Source: DATLYH01 sp035575035
Lineage (GTDB): Bacteria; Planctomycetota; Planctomycetia; Gemmatales; Gemmataceae
NCBI GenBank assembly: GCA_035575035.1
Contig: DATLYH010000377.1
Location: forward strand, 1 to 28,142
Direction of reading: 5' to 3'
Length of the DNA stretch: 28,142 nt
Below, piece after piece: positions 9,101 through 16,815 of this stretch. Position 1 is the first letter of the stretch, and each line of letters starts with the position of its first letter. The position numbers and the translations under genes are program-made. The notes beneath the pieces were generated by a model. It made no database searches. It was not told where the DNA came from and saw nothing but the letters and a program-made list of their open reading frames with translations.

Positions 9101-10856
9101 ATTTCAGCTTGATCCGACGGGCGGAACGCGGCGTCGGCTCGAGGAGGTTCTGCTCCGAGCCGAGGGTCATGTCAATCGACATGATCAGCTCTTCACGGAT
9201 GGCGTCCACCGGCGGATTGGTCACCTGGGCGAAGAGCTGCTTGAAGTAGTTGTACAGCAGCTGCGGCCGGTCTGAGAGCACGGCCAGGGGGGTATCGGTC
9301 CCCATCGAGCCGACCGCCTCGTTGCCGTCGGCTGCCATCGGCGCCATCAACAGGCGGAGGTCCTCGGTGGTGTAGCCGAAGGCCTGTTGCAGCTGGGTGA
9401 GGGGTGCGTGGTGCGTGGTGCGTGGTGAATCACTGGACCACTCGCGACGCGCCCCTCCGCCGCCCACCGGCTCGGGAAGTTGCTCCAGGCTGACCAGGTT
9501 CTCGCGCAGCCAGAAATGGTACGGCTTCTGAGTAGCGATCTGATACTTGAGTTCCTCGTCGGCGATGATCCGGCCCTGCTCGGTGTCGATGAGGAACATC
9601 CGGCCGGGCTGGAGCCGGCCCTTGTGCAGCACCCGCTCCGGCGGGATGTCCAGAACGCCGACCTCGGAGGCCATCACCACCAGGTCATCCTTGGTGACGT
9701 AGTAGCGCGACGGCCGCAGTCCGTTGCGGTCAAGGACGGCGCCGACGCGGACACCGTCGGTGAAGGCGATCGACGCCGGGCCGTCCCACGGCTCCATCAA
9801 GCAGGCGTGGTACTCATAGAACGCCTTCTTCTCGGCGCTCATCGACTCGTGGCCGCTCCACGGCTCGGGGATCATCATCATGACGGCGTGCGGCAGCGAC
9901 CGACCGGTCATGACCAGCATCTCCAGGGCATTGTCGAACATTGCCGAGTCGCTGCCATCGGGATCGATGACCGGCAGGATCTTGTGGATGTCGTCGCCGA
10001 AGAGCCGCGAACGGAACAGGCTCTGGCGGGCATGCATCCAGTTGATGTTGCCGCGGAGGGTGTTGATCTCGCCGTTGTGGCACAAATAGCGGTACGGGTG
10101 GGCCCGGGCCCAATTGGGGAAGGTGTTGGTGCTGAAGCGCGAGTGGACCAGGGCCAACGCCGTCTCCACGGCCGGGTCGGTGATATCGGGGTAATAGACG
10201 GGCACCTGGTCGGCGTTGAGCATCCCCTTGTAGATGATGGTCTTGTACGACAGGCTCGGCACGTAGAACATGCCGCGCTGCGGGATATCAGAGGCCTTGA
10301 CCGCGTTCTCGATCCGCTTGCGGATCACGTACAGCTTGCGCTCGAAGGCGAGGTCATCTTCCGCCGCGGCGGGGAAGAGGGGGTCGCGCCGGCCGATGAA
10401 GATCTGCCGGACGATCGGCTCGACCCGGCGCGCCGTGGGGCCGATCGGCGAGTTGTCCGTCGGCACGGTGCGCCAGCCGAGCACCTCCTGTCCCTCCTCA
10501 CGCACCACTTGCTCAAATAGCGCCTCACAGCGGCGGCGGTCGGCGGGATCGGTCGGCAGGAAGACCATGCCGACCCCGTAGTGCCCGAACGCCGGCAGGC
10601 GGATGCCAAGGCGGTCGCACTCATGCTGGAAGAAACGGTGCGGCATCTGCAAGAGGATGCCGGCGCCGTCGCCGGTGTTCTTCTCGCAGCCGCAGGCCCC
10701 GCGGTGCTGCAAGTTCAACAGCACTTGCAGCGCCTTGGTGACGATGTCGTGCGACTTACGGCCTTTCAGGTCCACGACGAAGCCGACACCGCAGGCGTCG
10801 TGTTCATAACGCGGGTCATAGAGGCCCTGGCGGGGAGGAATTCCTGTCTGGTTCAT
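6177..10856 (-). CDS. gltB: Glutamate synthase (NADPH) large subunit
   Basis: 1559 residues from the ATG at 10856 (GAAGGA 10 nt upstream; a TTG two codons earlier is too close to it). Domains in order: a ~21-residue propeptide, then Cys22 (HDACGVGF) as the N-terminal nucleophile of the class II glutamine amidotransferase; the central domain; the FMN-binding synthase barrel with GGEDPERY, SGHDGGTGASPLTSIKHAG and the [3Fe-4S] cysteines in CIMMRVCHLNTCPVG; and the C-terminal GxGxG beta-helix with its Gly repeats. Length and all key residues are normal, so the enzyme should be active with GltD. Residues about 460-490 form an inserted Gly/Arg/His-rich linker (after PEPVGGGG), partly made of a 7-bp tandem repeat. 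It starts 2 nt after the LysR stop codon. Confidence 0.97.
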   Translation of the reverse strand: MNQTGIPPRQGLYDPRYEHDACGVGFVVDLKGRKSHDIVTKALQVLLNLQHRGACGCEKNTGDGAGILLQMPHRFFQHECDRLGIRLPAFGHYGVGMVFLPTDPADRRRCEALFEQVVREEGQEVLGWRTVPTDNSPIGPTARRVEPIVRQIFIGRRDPLFPAAAEDDLAFERKLYVIRKRIENAVKASDIPQRGMFYVPSLSYKTIIYKGMLNADQVPVYYPDITDPAVETALALVHSRFSTNTFPNWARAHPYRYLCHNGEINTLRGNINWMHARQSLFRSRLFGDDIHKILPVIDPDGSDSAMFDNALEMLVMTGRSLPHAVMMMIPEPWSGHESMSAEKKAFYEYHACLMEPWDGPASIAFTDGVRVGAVLDRNGLRPSRYYVTKDDLVVMASEVGVLDIPPERVLHKGRLQPGRMFLIDTEQGRIIADEELKYQIATQKPYHFWLRENLVSLEQLPEPVGGGGARREWSSDSPRTTHHAPLTQLQQAFGYTTEDLRLLMAPMAADGNEAVGSMGTDTPLAVLSDRPQLLYNYFKQLFAQVTNPPVDAIREELIMSIDMTLGSEQNLLEPTPRSARRIKLKSPILKNEELEKLRALDGTGRAGSVSDRSYFKAITLPILFRIHDGAAGLERAMDELCRRASQAIADGHDILILSDRGIDRDHAAIPALLAVAGLHHHLIREGTRTRCGLVLESGEPREVHHFALLIGYGASAINPYLAFETLDDLIRTGQLTGIDYSHAVKNYIKAVNKGVVKVMSKMGISTVQSYHGAQIFEAIGLNQEVIDKYFTWTASRIAGVGLDVIAEEVRQRHQKAFPDRQLNGRLLDPGGQYQYRKDGEYHLFNPETVHKLQHAVRTGNYQIFKQYSQLVNDQSKRLCTLRGLMELKFADKPIPIEEVEPAESIMKRFKSGAMSYGSISQEAHETLAIAMNRIGGKSNTGEGGEDPERYKPLPNGDSKNSAIKQVASGRFGVTSLYLVNAQELQIKMAQGAKPGEGGQLPGHKVYPWIAKVRHSTPGVGLISPPPHHDIYSIEDLAELIHDLKNANHHARISVKLVAEVGVGTIAAGVSKAHADVVLISGHDGGTGASPLTSIKHAGVPWELGLAETHQVLVLNDLRSRIVVEVDGQLKTGRDVVIGALLGAEEFGFATAPLVALGCIMMRVCHLNTCPVGVATQDPRLRAKFAGKPEHVVNFMRFIAEEVRELMAQLGFRTFNEMIGRTDRLEMRKAIDHYKAKGLDFSAIFYQPDVPPTVGRYCQIPQDHGLEKALDNTVLMELCRPALEEGKPVRATLPIRNVNRVVGTLVGSEVTRRYGAEGLPEDTIRLHFKGSAGQSFGAFIPKGMTLILEGDANDYCGKGLSGGKIIVYPPAESTFVPEENVIIGNVAFYGATAGEAYIRGVAGERFCVRNSGVHAVVEAVGDHGCEYMTGGRVVVLGPTGRNFAAGMSGGIAYVLDETGDFPRHCNMEMVKLFKLEDPEEIEFVQDMIRRHAEYTKSERAWKVLALWDDMVGRFVKVYPNDYRRVLETQKRYKAAGMPEEEAIMAAFEENAHDLARTGGK
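9394..9428. repeat. Heptamer tandem repeat inside gltB
   Basis: Five heptamers on the plus strand, tgggtga, ggggtgc, gtggtgc, gtggtgc, gtggtga, consensus NNGGTGM. They code on the minus strand for the TTHHAPLTQ part (about residues 477-488) of a linker between the amidotransferase and central domains that does not belong to the usual GltB sequence. Confidence 0.65.
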
Positions 10857-10858
10857 GA

Positions 10859-11884
10859 TCAAACCGTCCTTCGAGAACCGCGGTGAGCACCGTTGCGGCT
10901 GCGGTGGGCGCCGTCAGAGCGTGGCCGTGTCCGGTCGCTGTCGGCCTTCTCTGTCCCGGTGGGAGCAAGTCCCTCGGCTTGCCGGAGCAGATCGATGAAG
11001 CGGAGGGCGTTGGCGCTGAGCTTGTGATGGCGGCGGTGGATAATGCCGAGCGGGCGGACCAGCCGGGCGCCGGCCAGGGGGACCGCCACCAGCGTGCCCG
11101 CCTCCACCTCGCGGCGGAGGGTCGGCTCCGGCAAAAGTGCCACCCCCGCCGAGACCTCGACGGCCTTCTTGATGTTCTCGATGTTGTCGAACTCCAGTAC
11201 CACTTCCACGGTCGCGCCTTGCTCGCGGAGGAAGCGATCGATCTCGCGTCGGATGGTCAGGTCGCGGTCGAAGCCGATGTACTTCTGACCGGCGAGTTGG
11301 GCCGGATAGACGGCCGCCTGGCGGGCCAGCGGGTGGCGGGGCGGACAGGCCAGGACCATCGGCTCCTCGCGCCAGGCCAGGGCGTTGAGCTTGCGCGAAG
11401 CCCGGGGGAACGACACCAGGCCAATGTCGGCGGTCCCCGCGAGCACCTTGTCGTAGACCCGATTGGGGTGAAGGTACTCGATATGGACGCGGGCGCCGGG
11501 ATGCTGGGTCTCGAAGCGCTCAATGACCTGCCCCATGTCGCCCAGACCGACGGAGTAGATGGCGGCCACCTGGACGGTAGCGGCCAGCTGGCTGTGGGCC
11601 CGGCGGATCGATGCCTCCAACTCGGTGTACTGCTCGACCAGGTCCTTGCAGCCGTCGTAGTAGGCTTGCCCCAGCGGCGTCAGCTGGAGCGGCCGGGTCG
11701 AGCGGTCGATGAGCTGCACCCCGAGCCGCTTCTCCAGCTGGCCGACGATCTGGCTGGCCGCCGACTGGGTCAGGTCATTGGCTTGCGCCGCCTGAGAGAA
11801 GCTCCGGTAGCGGGCGATGTCGCAGAAGACCTTGAGCGACTCCAGATGGACTTTCTTCAGGTTTTTCAGCGATTCTACTTGCAT
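10859..11884 (-). CDS. LysR family transcriptional regulator, first gene of the glt operon
   Basis: 341 residues from the ATG at 11884. The winged helix-turn-helix lies at about residues 14-73 (FCDIARYRSFSQAAQANDLT, then QSAASQIVGQLEKRLGVQL), followed by a LysR substrate-binding domain with L-V-L/A-C-P-P-R-H-P-L-A and G-V-A-L-L-P. It ends in an unusual basic tail of about 30 residues rich in Arg, Ser and His (e.g. AHRSRNGAHRGSRR). Its stop codon is 2 nt before the gltB start, so it is cotranscribed with and probably translationally coupled to gltB. By position it should control the glt operon including itself; in Bacillus the comparable regulator GltC is divergent. The start was placed at 11884 because an upstream ATG at 11926 lies inside the AT-rich promoter region and adds residues foreign to the family. 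Confidence 0.9.
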   Translation of the reverse strand: MQVESLKNLKKVHLESLKVFCDIARYRSFSQAAQANDLTQSAASQIVGQLEKRLGVQLIDRSTRPLQLTPLGQAYYDGCKDLVEQYTELEASIRRAHSQLAATVQVAAIYSVGLGDMGQVIERFETQHPGARVHIEYLHPNRVYDKVLAGTADIGLVSFPRASRKLNALAWREEPMVLACPPRHPLARQAAVYPAQLAGQKYIGFDRDLTIRREIDRFLREQGATVEVVLEFDNIENIKKAVEVSAGVALLPEPTLRREVEAGTLVAVPLAGARLVRPLGIIHRRHHKLSANALRFIDLLRQAEGLAPTGTEKADSDRTRPRSDGAHRSRNGAHRGSRRTV

Positions 11885-11891
11885 GGTGACT

Positions 11892-11919
11892 ATGGTATCA
11901 TCGGCTTTTCTAATATCAA
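11892..11919 (-). promoter_or_regulatory. Candidate promoter of the lysR-gltB operon
   Basis: On the minus strand TTGATA (11919-11914) and TACCAT (11897-11892) are spaced by 16 bp inside the most AT-rich stretch of the area (11885-11945). The -10 box ends only 7 nt before the ATG at 11884, so transcription might start at or very near the start codon (leaderless). No ribosome binding site is visible for this gene, which agrees with that. Confidence 0.4.
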
Positions 11920-12000
11920 GATGCAATCAAATAAAAAAAATTAATACTAAGCAGCGGGGCAGGTCAAGGCCCGGGCGTCGGCGCCGGGGCGCATTTATTC

Positions 12001-12165
12001 CGAGCCCGAAGCGTGAGCGATGGAACAGACTTTATCCCGTCGCTGGCGCTCCGGGCTCGTCTCCCCCACAGACTTTATCCCGTCGCTGGCGCTCCGGGCT
12101 CGTCTCCCCCCCGTCGCTGGCGCTTCGGGCTCGTCTCCCCCCCATCGCTGGCGCTTCGGGCTCGT
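12001..12165. repeat. Tandem GC-rich interspersed repeat cluster
   Basis: Two identical 43-bp units (12025-12067 and 12068-12110) are followed by two shorter 31-bp units that share the core cgtcgctggcgctycgggct (cores start at 12038, 12081, 12112, 12143). A degenerate inverted copy sits at 12001-12020, so the cluster can fold into hairpins; a further half copy is at about 12284-12297. The frames running through it give Arg/Ser/Glu-rich repeats and are not genes. The whole gap 11945-12299 holds no other feature I recognise. It separates the kinase stop codon from the LysR promoter region. Confidence 0.85.
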
Positions 12166-12299
12166 AGCAATGTGTCCCGGCATTAGTGCTCTGGGCGCGG
12201 AGAGAGACGTGCCGGGTGTTGGTGGTTCCAGCCCGGCAAGATGGGCAGAGAATAGGGATAAAACGGCGCCGGAGCGGGGACAGAAGCGTGAGCCGAGAA

Positions 12300-15200
12300 T
12301 CACTTCCCCCGCTGCTCCAGGCGGAGGATGTAGGTGGTGCCGTTGCCGTTGCCGACAGCGAGATGGCGACCGTCGGCGGCGAAGGCCAGGCCGGCCGTCG
12401 GGCCGGGCAGTTGCCAGCGCTTTCGCTCCTTACCCGTGATGGCGCTCCACCAGACGACCAACCCGTCGTCACCGGCCGAGGCCAGCGTCAGGCCGTCGGA
12501 CGCGAACGCCACCGAAGCGATGGCCTTGGTGTGCGCCTCCAGGGTGCGGATACGCTTCCCCGTGACGGCATCCCACAGGCGGACGGTCTGATCCGCGCCC
12601 GCCGAGGCCAGGGCTCGACCGTCCGGCGCGTAGGCCACGCTGTTGACCGGCTCGGTGTGCCCCTGCAAGACCGCACGCTCCTTCCCCGAGGCCACGTCCC
12701 ACAACCGCACGACCCGATCGGCGCCGGCCGTGGCCAGCGTCCGGCCATCCGGCGCGAACGCCACTGCCTGGACCCCGCCGGTGTGCCCCTTGAGCACGAT
12801 CGGTTCCTTCCCATCGGCCATGTCCCATAGCCGCACCGTCGCATCCAGCCCGGCGGACGCAAGGGTCCGGCCGTCGGGTGCAAATGCCACCGCCTGGACC
12901 CCGCTGGTGTGTCCCTTCAGGACGGCCTGTTGTTTTCCCCCGGCCGTGTCCCACAACCTCACGATCCGATCCGCCCCGGCTGTAGCGAGTTGCTTGCCGT
13001 CGGGAGAAAAGGCCAGTCCGTGGGCCCGGGCAGCCGGGAGCGGCCGGGGTGCCCGGGCGGCCAGGTCCCATAACAGGGTAGTGCCGGCCGCACCGGCGGT
13101 GGCGGCCCATTTGCCGTCCGGGGAGAAGGCCAGCGAGCGGACCAACCGGCTGTGCCCCGTGCCGGCGAGTAATTCCCGGCCGGTCGCTGCCTCCCACAGC
13201 CGGGCCGTCTGATCGTAGCCAGCCGTGGCCAGCGCCTGACCGTCGGGAGAGAAGACGACCGCGCGGACTAGGGCGGCGTGGCCTCGGAGGACGGCAATCT
13301 CCCGACCGGTGATCACGTCCCACACGCAAGCCGTGCCCGGTTGACCGGGGCGGGTTGGATCGCCGTCGGCAGCCGCCAGCCGGGAGCCGTCAGGCGAGAA
13401 GGCCAACGACAGAATCGTTCCGGCGGCTTTCAACTCGCCGCGAGCCGCGCCCGTCCAGGTATCCCAGAATCGGACCACACCGCCCGTACCCCCGGAGACG
13501 ATTGTTTGCCCATCGGGGCTGAAGGCAACGGCCCAGGTCGCTTCCTGATCGCCCTCCCGAAGGGACCGCATGTCCCCGGAGGCCAGGTCCCACAGCCGGA
13601 CGCCGCCCCCGCTCTTGCCGCCTTTCTGCCCCCGAACGGCCGCGGCCAAGGTCCGGCCAAGAGGGTCAAAGGCGACACAGGCTACCTGGTCCGGCAGACC
13701 GGTGAACCGTTTGGTCTCCTTCCGCCCGGCCACATCCCAGAGGGAGACCATCCCGTTGGTCCCCCCGAGAGCCAGCGTCCGGCCGTCGGGGCTGAACGCC
13801 AGCGACTGGACCGGGCCGACGTTGGGATTGAACGAGTGGAAGGGGCCGCCAGGCGAGGGGAGCTTCCAGAGGTAGACATGGCCGTTCTTGCCGCCGGCCG
13901 CCAGCATCTTGCCCGCCGCTGTGACCGCCAGCGCGGCGACGCCGGTGTGGTGCCCCTGGAGTTCGGCGGTTTCCCGCCCTGTGGCCGTGTCCCACAGGCG
14001 GATCCGCTGGTCATCACCGGCCGAGGCCAGCAGTCGGCCACCCGGGATGAAGATGACACTTTCCACGTGGCCCCACCAGTGCCGTCCCCAGAGCCGGCCT
14101 AGGATCGCGACCAGCTCCGGGGGCGTTCCGGAAGCCGGGCGGTCGCCCGCCGGGGCCGGGTCGAGTGCGTCCAGCGGCGAGGGGAGCCGGCGCAGCAGAT
14201 CGGCCGCCCGCCGTGCCTGGAAAGTGCCGGGGTAGCGCATGCCGAAGTCAAGCAGGTCGGCGCGGAGCCGGTCACGGTCGGCTGGCGAACCAGCGGCGCG
14301 GGCAGCCAGTCCCTGCACGGTTTCCTCCGCCCGCTCCTGCCAGGTCGGGGCCGGCCGCGGGGCGGCGGTCTCTTGCCGGGTGCCGCCCACAATTTCCACC
14401 TGGATGGTGCCGGTATTCTCCTTCCGGTCAAAATCATTGACGCAGAGGAAAAGCCGGCCGCCCTGGGCAGGCCGCAAGGTTTGCGTCATACCGAGGGGGA
14501 CCAGGTTCTCGTCGTTGCCGATCCGGGCCAGCAGGCACATCCAGGGGGCCTCGGGGAGTACGGCCCGGTCTCGGGGCGCGGCGCCCAGCCCCTTGACCGA
14601 GCAGGCCGGCTGGCCCCGCTTCTGCCACTGGCCGCGGACAGCACCCAGGGCGATGGTTTCCCCGGCCGCCACGTCGAGATACGTATCCTGCCAGGACTGG
14701 TCGGCGGCCACCTGGAGGACGACCGGTCGGGGCCGGTCCGGCTCTGCTGGCCGCTCCCGCAACAGGAAGACCGCCCCCGCCGCGGCGGCCATCAGCAGGA
14801 CGCCAGCCAGCGGCAGCAGCCAGCGCCGTCGCCCAGACGGTCGGCGAAGGCGGTTCGACAGCGGCTTATCCAGGGCCGTGACCACCGATTCCCAACTGGC
14901 CGGAGTGTCGGCCAGCGCTTCTTCCTCAATCCCACCTCTTTTCTCTGCTTCAGGGGAAAGGGGCGAGGGGGCCGATTCCAGCAGAGCGGGAGCCGGTGCG
15001 CCTTTTGCAAGCCCGCGGGACATGGCCGCTGCCAGGGCGTCAGCCGCCTCGGCCGGGGTCTGGTAGCGATCCTCGGGACGTTTGGCCATCAACTTCCGCA
15101 GCACCGCGATGACGGCCGGCGGCACGTCAGAACGGAGTTGCTCCACCGCCGTGGGTTCCTCCAAGCGGTGCTTGAGCAGTTTCTCCACCATCGAGCCGCG

Positions 15201-16046
15201 GAAGGGGGCACGGCCGGTGAGGAGGTAGTAGAAGGAGCAGCCCAGGCTATACAGGTCCGAGCGGATATCGGCCAGGTGGGAGTCGATCGCCTGCTCCGGG
15301 GCAATGTAGTCCGGCGTGCCCAGGATCAGGCCTTCCTGGCTCAGCGGACCGGACGGGTCTTCCTCAGGGTCCGCCTGAAGCAGCCGGGCCAGGCCCATGT
15401 CAAGGATCTTGATGATGCCCGGTCCCGTCCCTTGCCTCGCCAGTAACAGGTTGGAGGGCTTAATGTCGCGGTGGACCAGGCCGTGCTCATGGGCATGTTG
15501 CAGTCCCAGGGCCGCTTGCCGAATGTACTCGCAGGCCGCGGCGGCCGGCAACGGCCCGTGCTCCTTGACCAGGCGGCCCAGGTCGATACCCTCGACATAC
15601 TCCATGGCATAGAAGAGGGTATTACCCACCTGGTCGGCATCGTAGGCCAGGACGATGTTGGGATGGTCAAGCTGGGCCGCCGCCTGCACCTCGCGCTGGA
15701 AACGGCGGACGGTGCCGGGGTTGGTCAACCGCTCCTGGCGGATGACTTTCAAGGCAGCCAGCCGTCCGAGCTGTTGGTGGCGGGCCTTGAAGACCTGACC
15801 CATCCCCCCTTCCCCCAGCCGCTCCAGTAGCAGGTACTTCCCCAAGACCAGCTCCTGGCCGCGCCCCTGGAGGAGAAGGTTGGCCTGGTAAGGAGTCAGC
15901 CAGCCACGCCGGATCAGCTCGCCCGCCAGGATGCGCGCATCGGGGAAGCGGTCCCGCAGGCCAGGCAGCTCTTTGAGCCGTGCTCGCTCCAGCAGGCCGA
16001 ACCGCCGGATGGCGTCCACCAGGTCAGCGGCCGTCGTCAAGGGCAT
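12300..16046 (-). CDS. Membrane-anchored Ser/Thr protein kinase with lectin-like domain and WD40 repeats
   Basis: 1248 residues. A short N-terminal helical region contains G-W-L-T-P-Y-Q-A-N-L-L-L, common before planctomycete kinases. The Hanks-type kinase domain (about 70-340) has the glycine loop GEGGMGQVF, catalytic Lys100, HRDIKPSN (Asp194), DMG in place of DFG (Asp216, usual in this phylum) and APE. A transmembrane helix lies at about 409-429. Residues about 441-553 resemble the PA-IL (LecA) sugar-binding fold: a WQDT start, L-L-A-R-I-G, G-R-L-F-L-C-V-N-D and ENTG. From about 650 on, I count 14 WD40 repeats ending in [LV]WD-type motifs, enough for two seven-bladed propellers. ATG at 16046 has only a weak ribosome binding site. 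It should signal from outside or from the periplasm to cytoplasmic targets. The juxtamembrane linker includes a repeat-derived stretch. Confidence 0.93.
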   Translation of the reverse strand: MPLTTAADLVDAIRRFGLLERARLKELPGLRDRFPDARILAGELIRRGWLTPYQANLLLQGRGQELVLGKYLLLERLGEGGMGQVFKARHQQLGRLAALKVIRQERLTNPGTVRRFQREVQAAAQLDHPNIVLAYDADQVGNTLFYAMEYVEGIDLGRLVKEHGPLPAAAACEYIRQAALGLQHAHEHGLVHRDIKPSNLLLARQGTGPGIIKILDMGLARLLQADPEEDPSGPLSQEGLILGTPDYIAPEQAIDSHLADIRSDLYSLGCSFYYLLTGRAPFRGSMVEKLLKHRLEEPTAVEQLRSDVPPAVIAVLRKLMAKRPEDRYQTPAEAADALAAAMSRGLAKGAPAPALLESAPSPLSPEAEKRGGIEEEALADTPASWESVVTALDKPLSNRLRRPSGRRRWLLPLAGVLLMAAAAGAVFLLRERPAEPDRPRPVVLQVAADQSWQDTYLDVAAGETIALGAVRGQWQKRGQPACSVKGLGAAPRDRAVLPEAPWMCLLARIGNDENLVPLGMTQTLRPAQGGRLFLCVNDFDRKENTGTIQVEIVGGTRQETAAPRPAPTWQERAEETVQGLAARAAGSPADRDRLRADLLDFGMRYPGTFQARRAADLLRRLPSPLDALDPAPAGDRPASGTPPELVAILGRLWGRHWWGHVESVIFIPGGRLLASAGDDQRIRLWDTATGRETAELQGHHTGVAALAVTAAGKMLAAGGKNGHVYLWKLPSPGGPFHSFNPNVGPVQSLAFSPDGRTLALGGTNGMVSLWDVAGRKETKRFTGLPDQVACVAFDPLGRTLAAAVRGQKGGKSGGGVRLWDLASGDMRSLREGDQEATWAVAFSPDGQTIVSGGTGGVVRFWDTWTGAARGELKAAGTILSLAFSPDGSRLAAADGDPTRPGQPGTACVWDVITGREIAVLRGHAALVRAVVFSPDGQALATAGYDQTARLWEAATGRELLAGTGHSRLVRSLAFSPDGKWAATAGAAGTTLLWDLAARAPRPLPAARAHGLAFSPDGKQLATAGADRIVRLWDTAGGKQQAVLKGHTSGVQAVAFAPDGRTLASAGLDATVRLWDMADGKEPIVLKGHTGGVQAVAFAPDGRTLATAGADRVVRLWDVASGKERAVLQGHTEPVNSVAYAPDGRALASAGADQTVRLWDAVTGKRIRTLEAHTKAIASVAFASDGLTLASAGDDGLVVWWSAITGKERKRWQLPGPTAGLAFAADGRHLAVGNGNGTTYILRLEQRGK
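14951..14971. repeat. Short heptamer array in the kinase linker
   Basis: Three heptamers of the form NAGGGGN (cagggga, aaggggc, gaggggg) code on the minus strand for the SPLSPEA part of the linker between the kinase domain and the membrane helix. Only three units, so this may be chance in GC-rich low-complexity DNA. Confidence 0.3.
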
Positions 16047-16108
16047 GGGGGCCGTCCCGCCACCAAAAGGGAATCAGGCTCCTAACCGTATCCAGGCCCG
16101 TGGGACCG

Positions 16109-16141
16109 ATTCTTTTCATGGCCTGGTGGCGTGAAAAGAAT
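16109..16141. promoter_or_regulatory. Perfect inverted repeat in the kinase leader
   Basis: ATTCTTTTCA (16109-16118) and TGAAAAGAAT (16132-16141) form a perfect 10-bp inverted repeat with a 13-bp spacer. It lies between the candidate promoter (16192-16221) and the kinase ATG at 16046. It could be an operator or a hairpin in the mRNA leader. Confidence 0.5.
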
Positions 16142-16191
16142 TCAGGCGAGAGTGAAAACCATCTCGGGCCACGGACTCCGGAACGGGAAAA

Positions 16192-16221
16192 ATTATAACG
16201 ACACCTTAATGGGTCGAGCAA
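16192..16221 (-). promoter_or_regulatory. Candidate promoter of the kinase gene
   Basis: On the minus strand a perfect TATAAT (16197-16192) is preceded, with an 18-bp spacer, by TTGCTC (16221-16216). It lies about 145 bp before the kinase start codon in the 268-bp gap behind the PilZ-like gene. The -35 box is weak (3 of 6). Confidence 0.5.
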
Positions 16222-16314
16222 CGGGGGTAGGCAGCTCCGGTTCGCCGGTTGCGGCTTAGCGCCCCCCCACCGCAACCGGCCCGAGCCCGGATCACCGCCG
16301 CGCGGCCCGGCCGG

Positions 16315-16815
16315 TCAGCCGATGATGCCGAGGGCCCGCAGCACCTCCCAGGAGGGGGTAGTCTGGAACTGGCAGCCCAGGAGCCAGCGGTCCTGGTCCG
16401 GGCGGCAGTGCCGTACCTCGACGATGGCCGGCTGGGCGCCCGAGATGCTGGGCAGCCGCAGCCCCAGGAAGGTGCCTTCCGCTATCTGGTCCCGCACCGA
16501 CAGCTGAAGCCCGTCGATGGAGCTGTCCAGCACCCAGCCGTCCAAAGGCGGCGCCTGGAATTCGGGGTCGGAAATATGCACGAGGACCGGCTCCCGCCGG
16601 CGGCGCCGTGGGGCCTTCCGCCGGTCGAGCGGGCGGGGCGGCGCGGGAGGCTTGGGGATTTCGGGACTGGTGAGATCGGGAACCACTGCTCCGCGGGTGT
16701 GGTGGCGCCAGGACCGGAACAAGGAACGGCCAACAGCCAGGACCAGGATGGTCACGGTTACGCCGGCTAGAGCGACGAGAAGCGCCTCCCAGGGGCTGAG
16801 CGGGGGTAAATCCAT
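16315..16815 (-). CDS. Membrane-anchored PilZ-like domain protein
   Basis: 166 residues from the ATG at 16815. The frame is open further upstream (to 17076), but that part lacks hydrophobic or family features and MDLPPLSPWE followed directly by a membrane helix (about residues 10-29) is the natural start. A Pro-rich linker leads to RRKAPRRRRR and later DSSIDGLQLSV, which fit the R-x3-R and [DN]-x-S-x2-G motifs of PilZ domains that bind cyclic di-GMP. The end L-L-G-C-Q-F is also typical. The PilZ call is a motif-based inference; the Arg motif is degenerate and binding cannot be assumed. It is preceded on the same strand by the LysR gene (199-bp gap) and followed by the kinase gene. Confidence 0.7.
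   Translation of the reverse strand: MDLPPLSPWEALLVALAGVTVTILVLAVGRSLFRSWRHHTRGAVVPDLTSPEIPKPPAPPRPLDRRKAPRRRRREPVLVHISDPEFQAPPLDGWVLDSSIDGLQLSVRDQIAEGTFLGLRLPSISGAQPAIVEVRHCRPDQDRWLLGCQFQTTPSWEVLRALGIIG

Noticed and set aside
12025..12165. Possible CRISPR array
   Set aside because: The units are directly tandem (43 and 31 bp) without unique spacers, and no cas gene is present.
11995..12472. Overlapping frames through the repeat cluster (both strands)
   Set aside because: Their translations are just the repeat unit (PERQRRDK- and ARSASDG-like peptides) and run into the kinase gene; no start signal.
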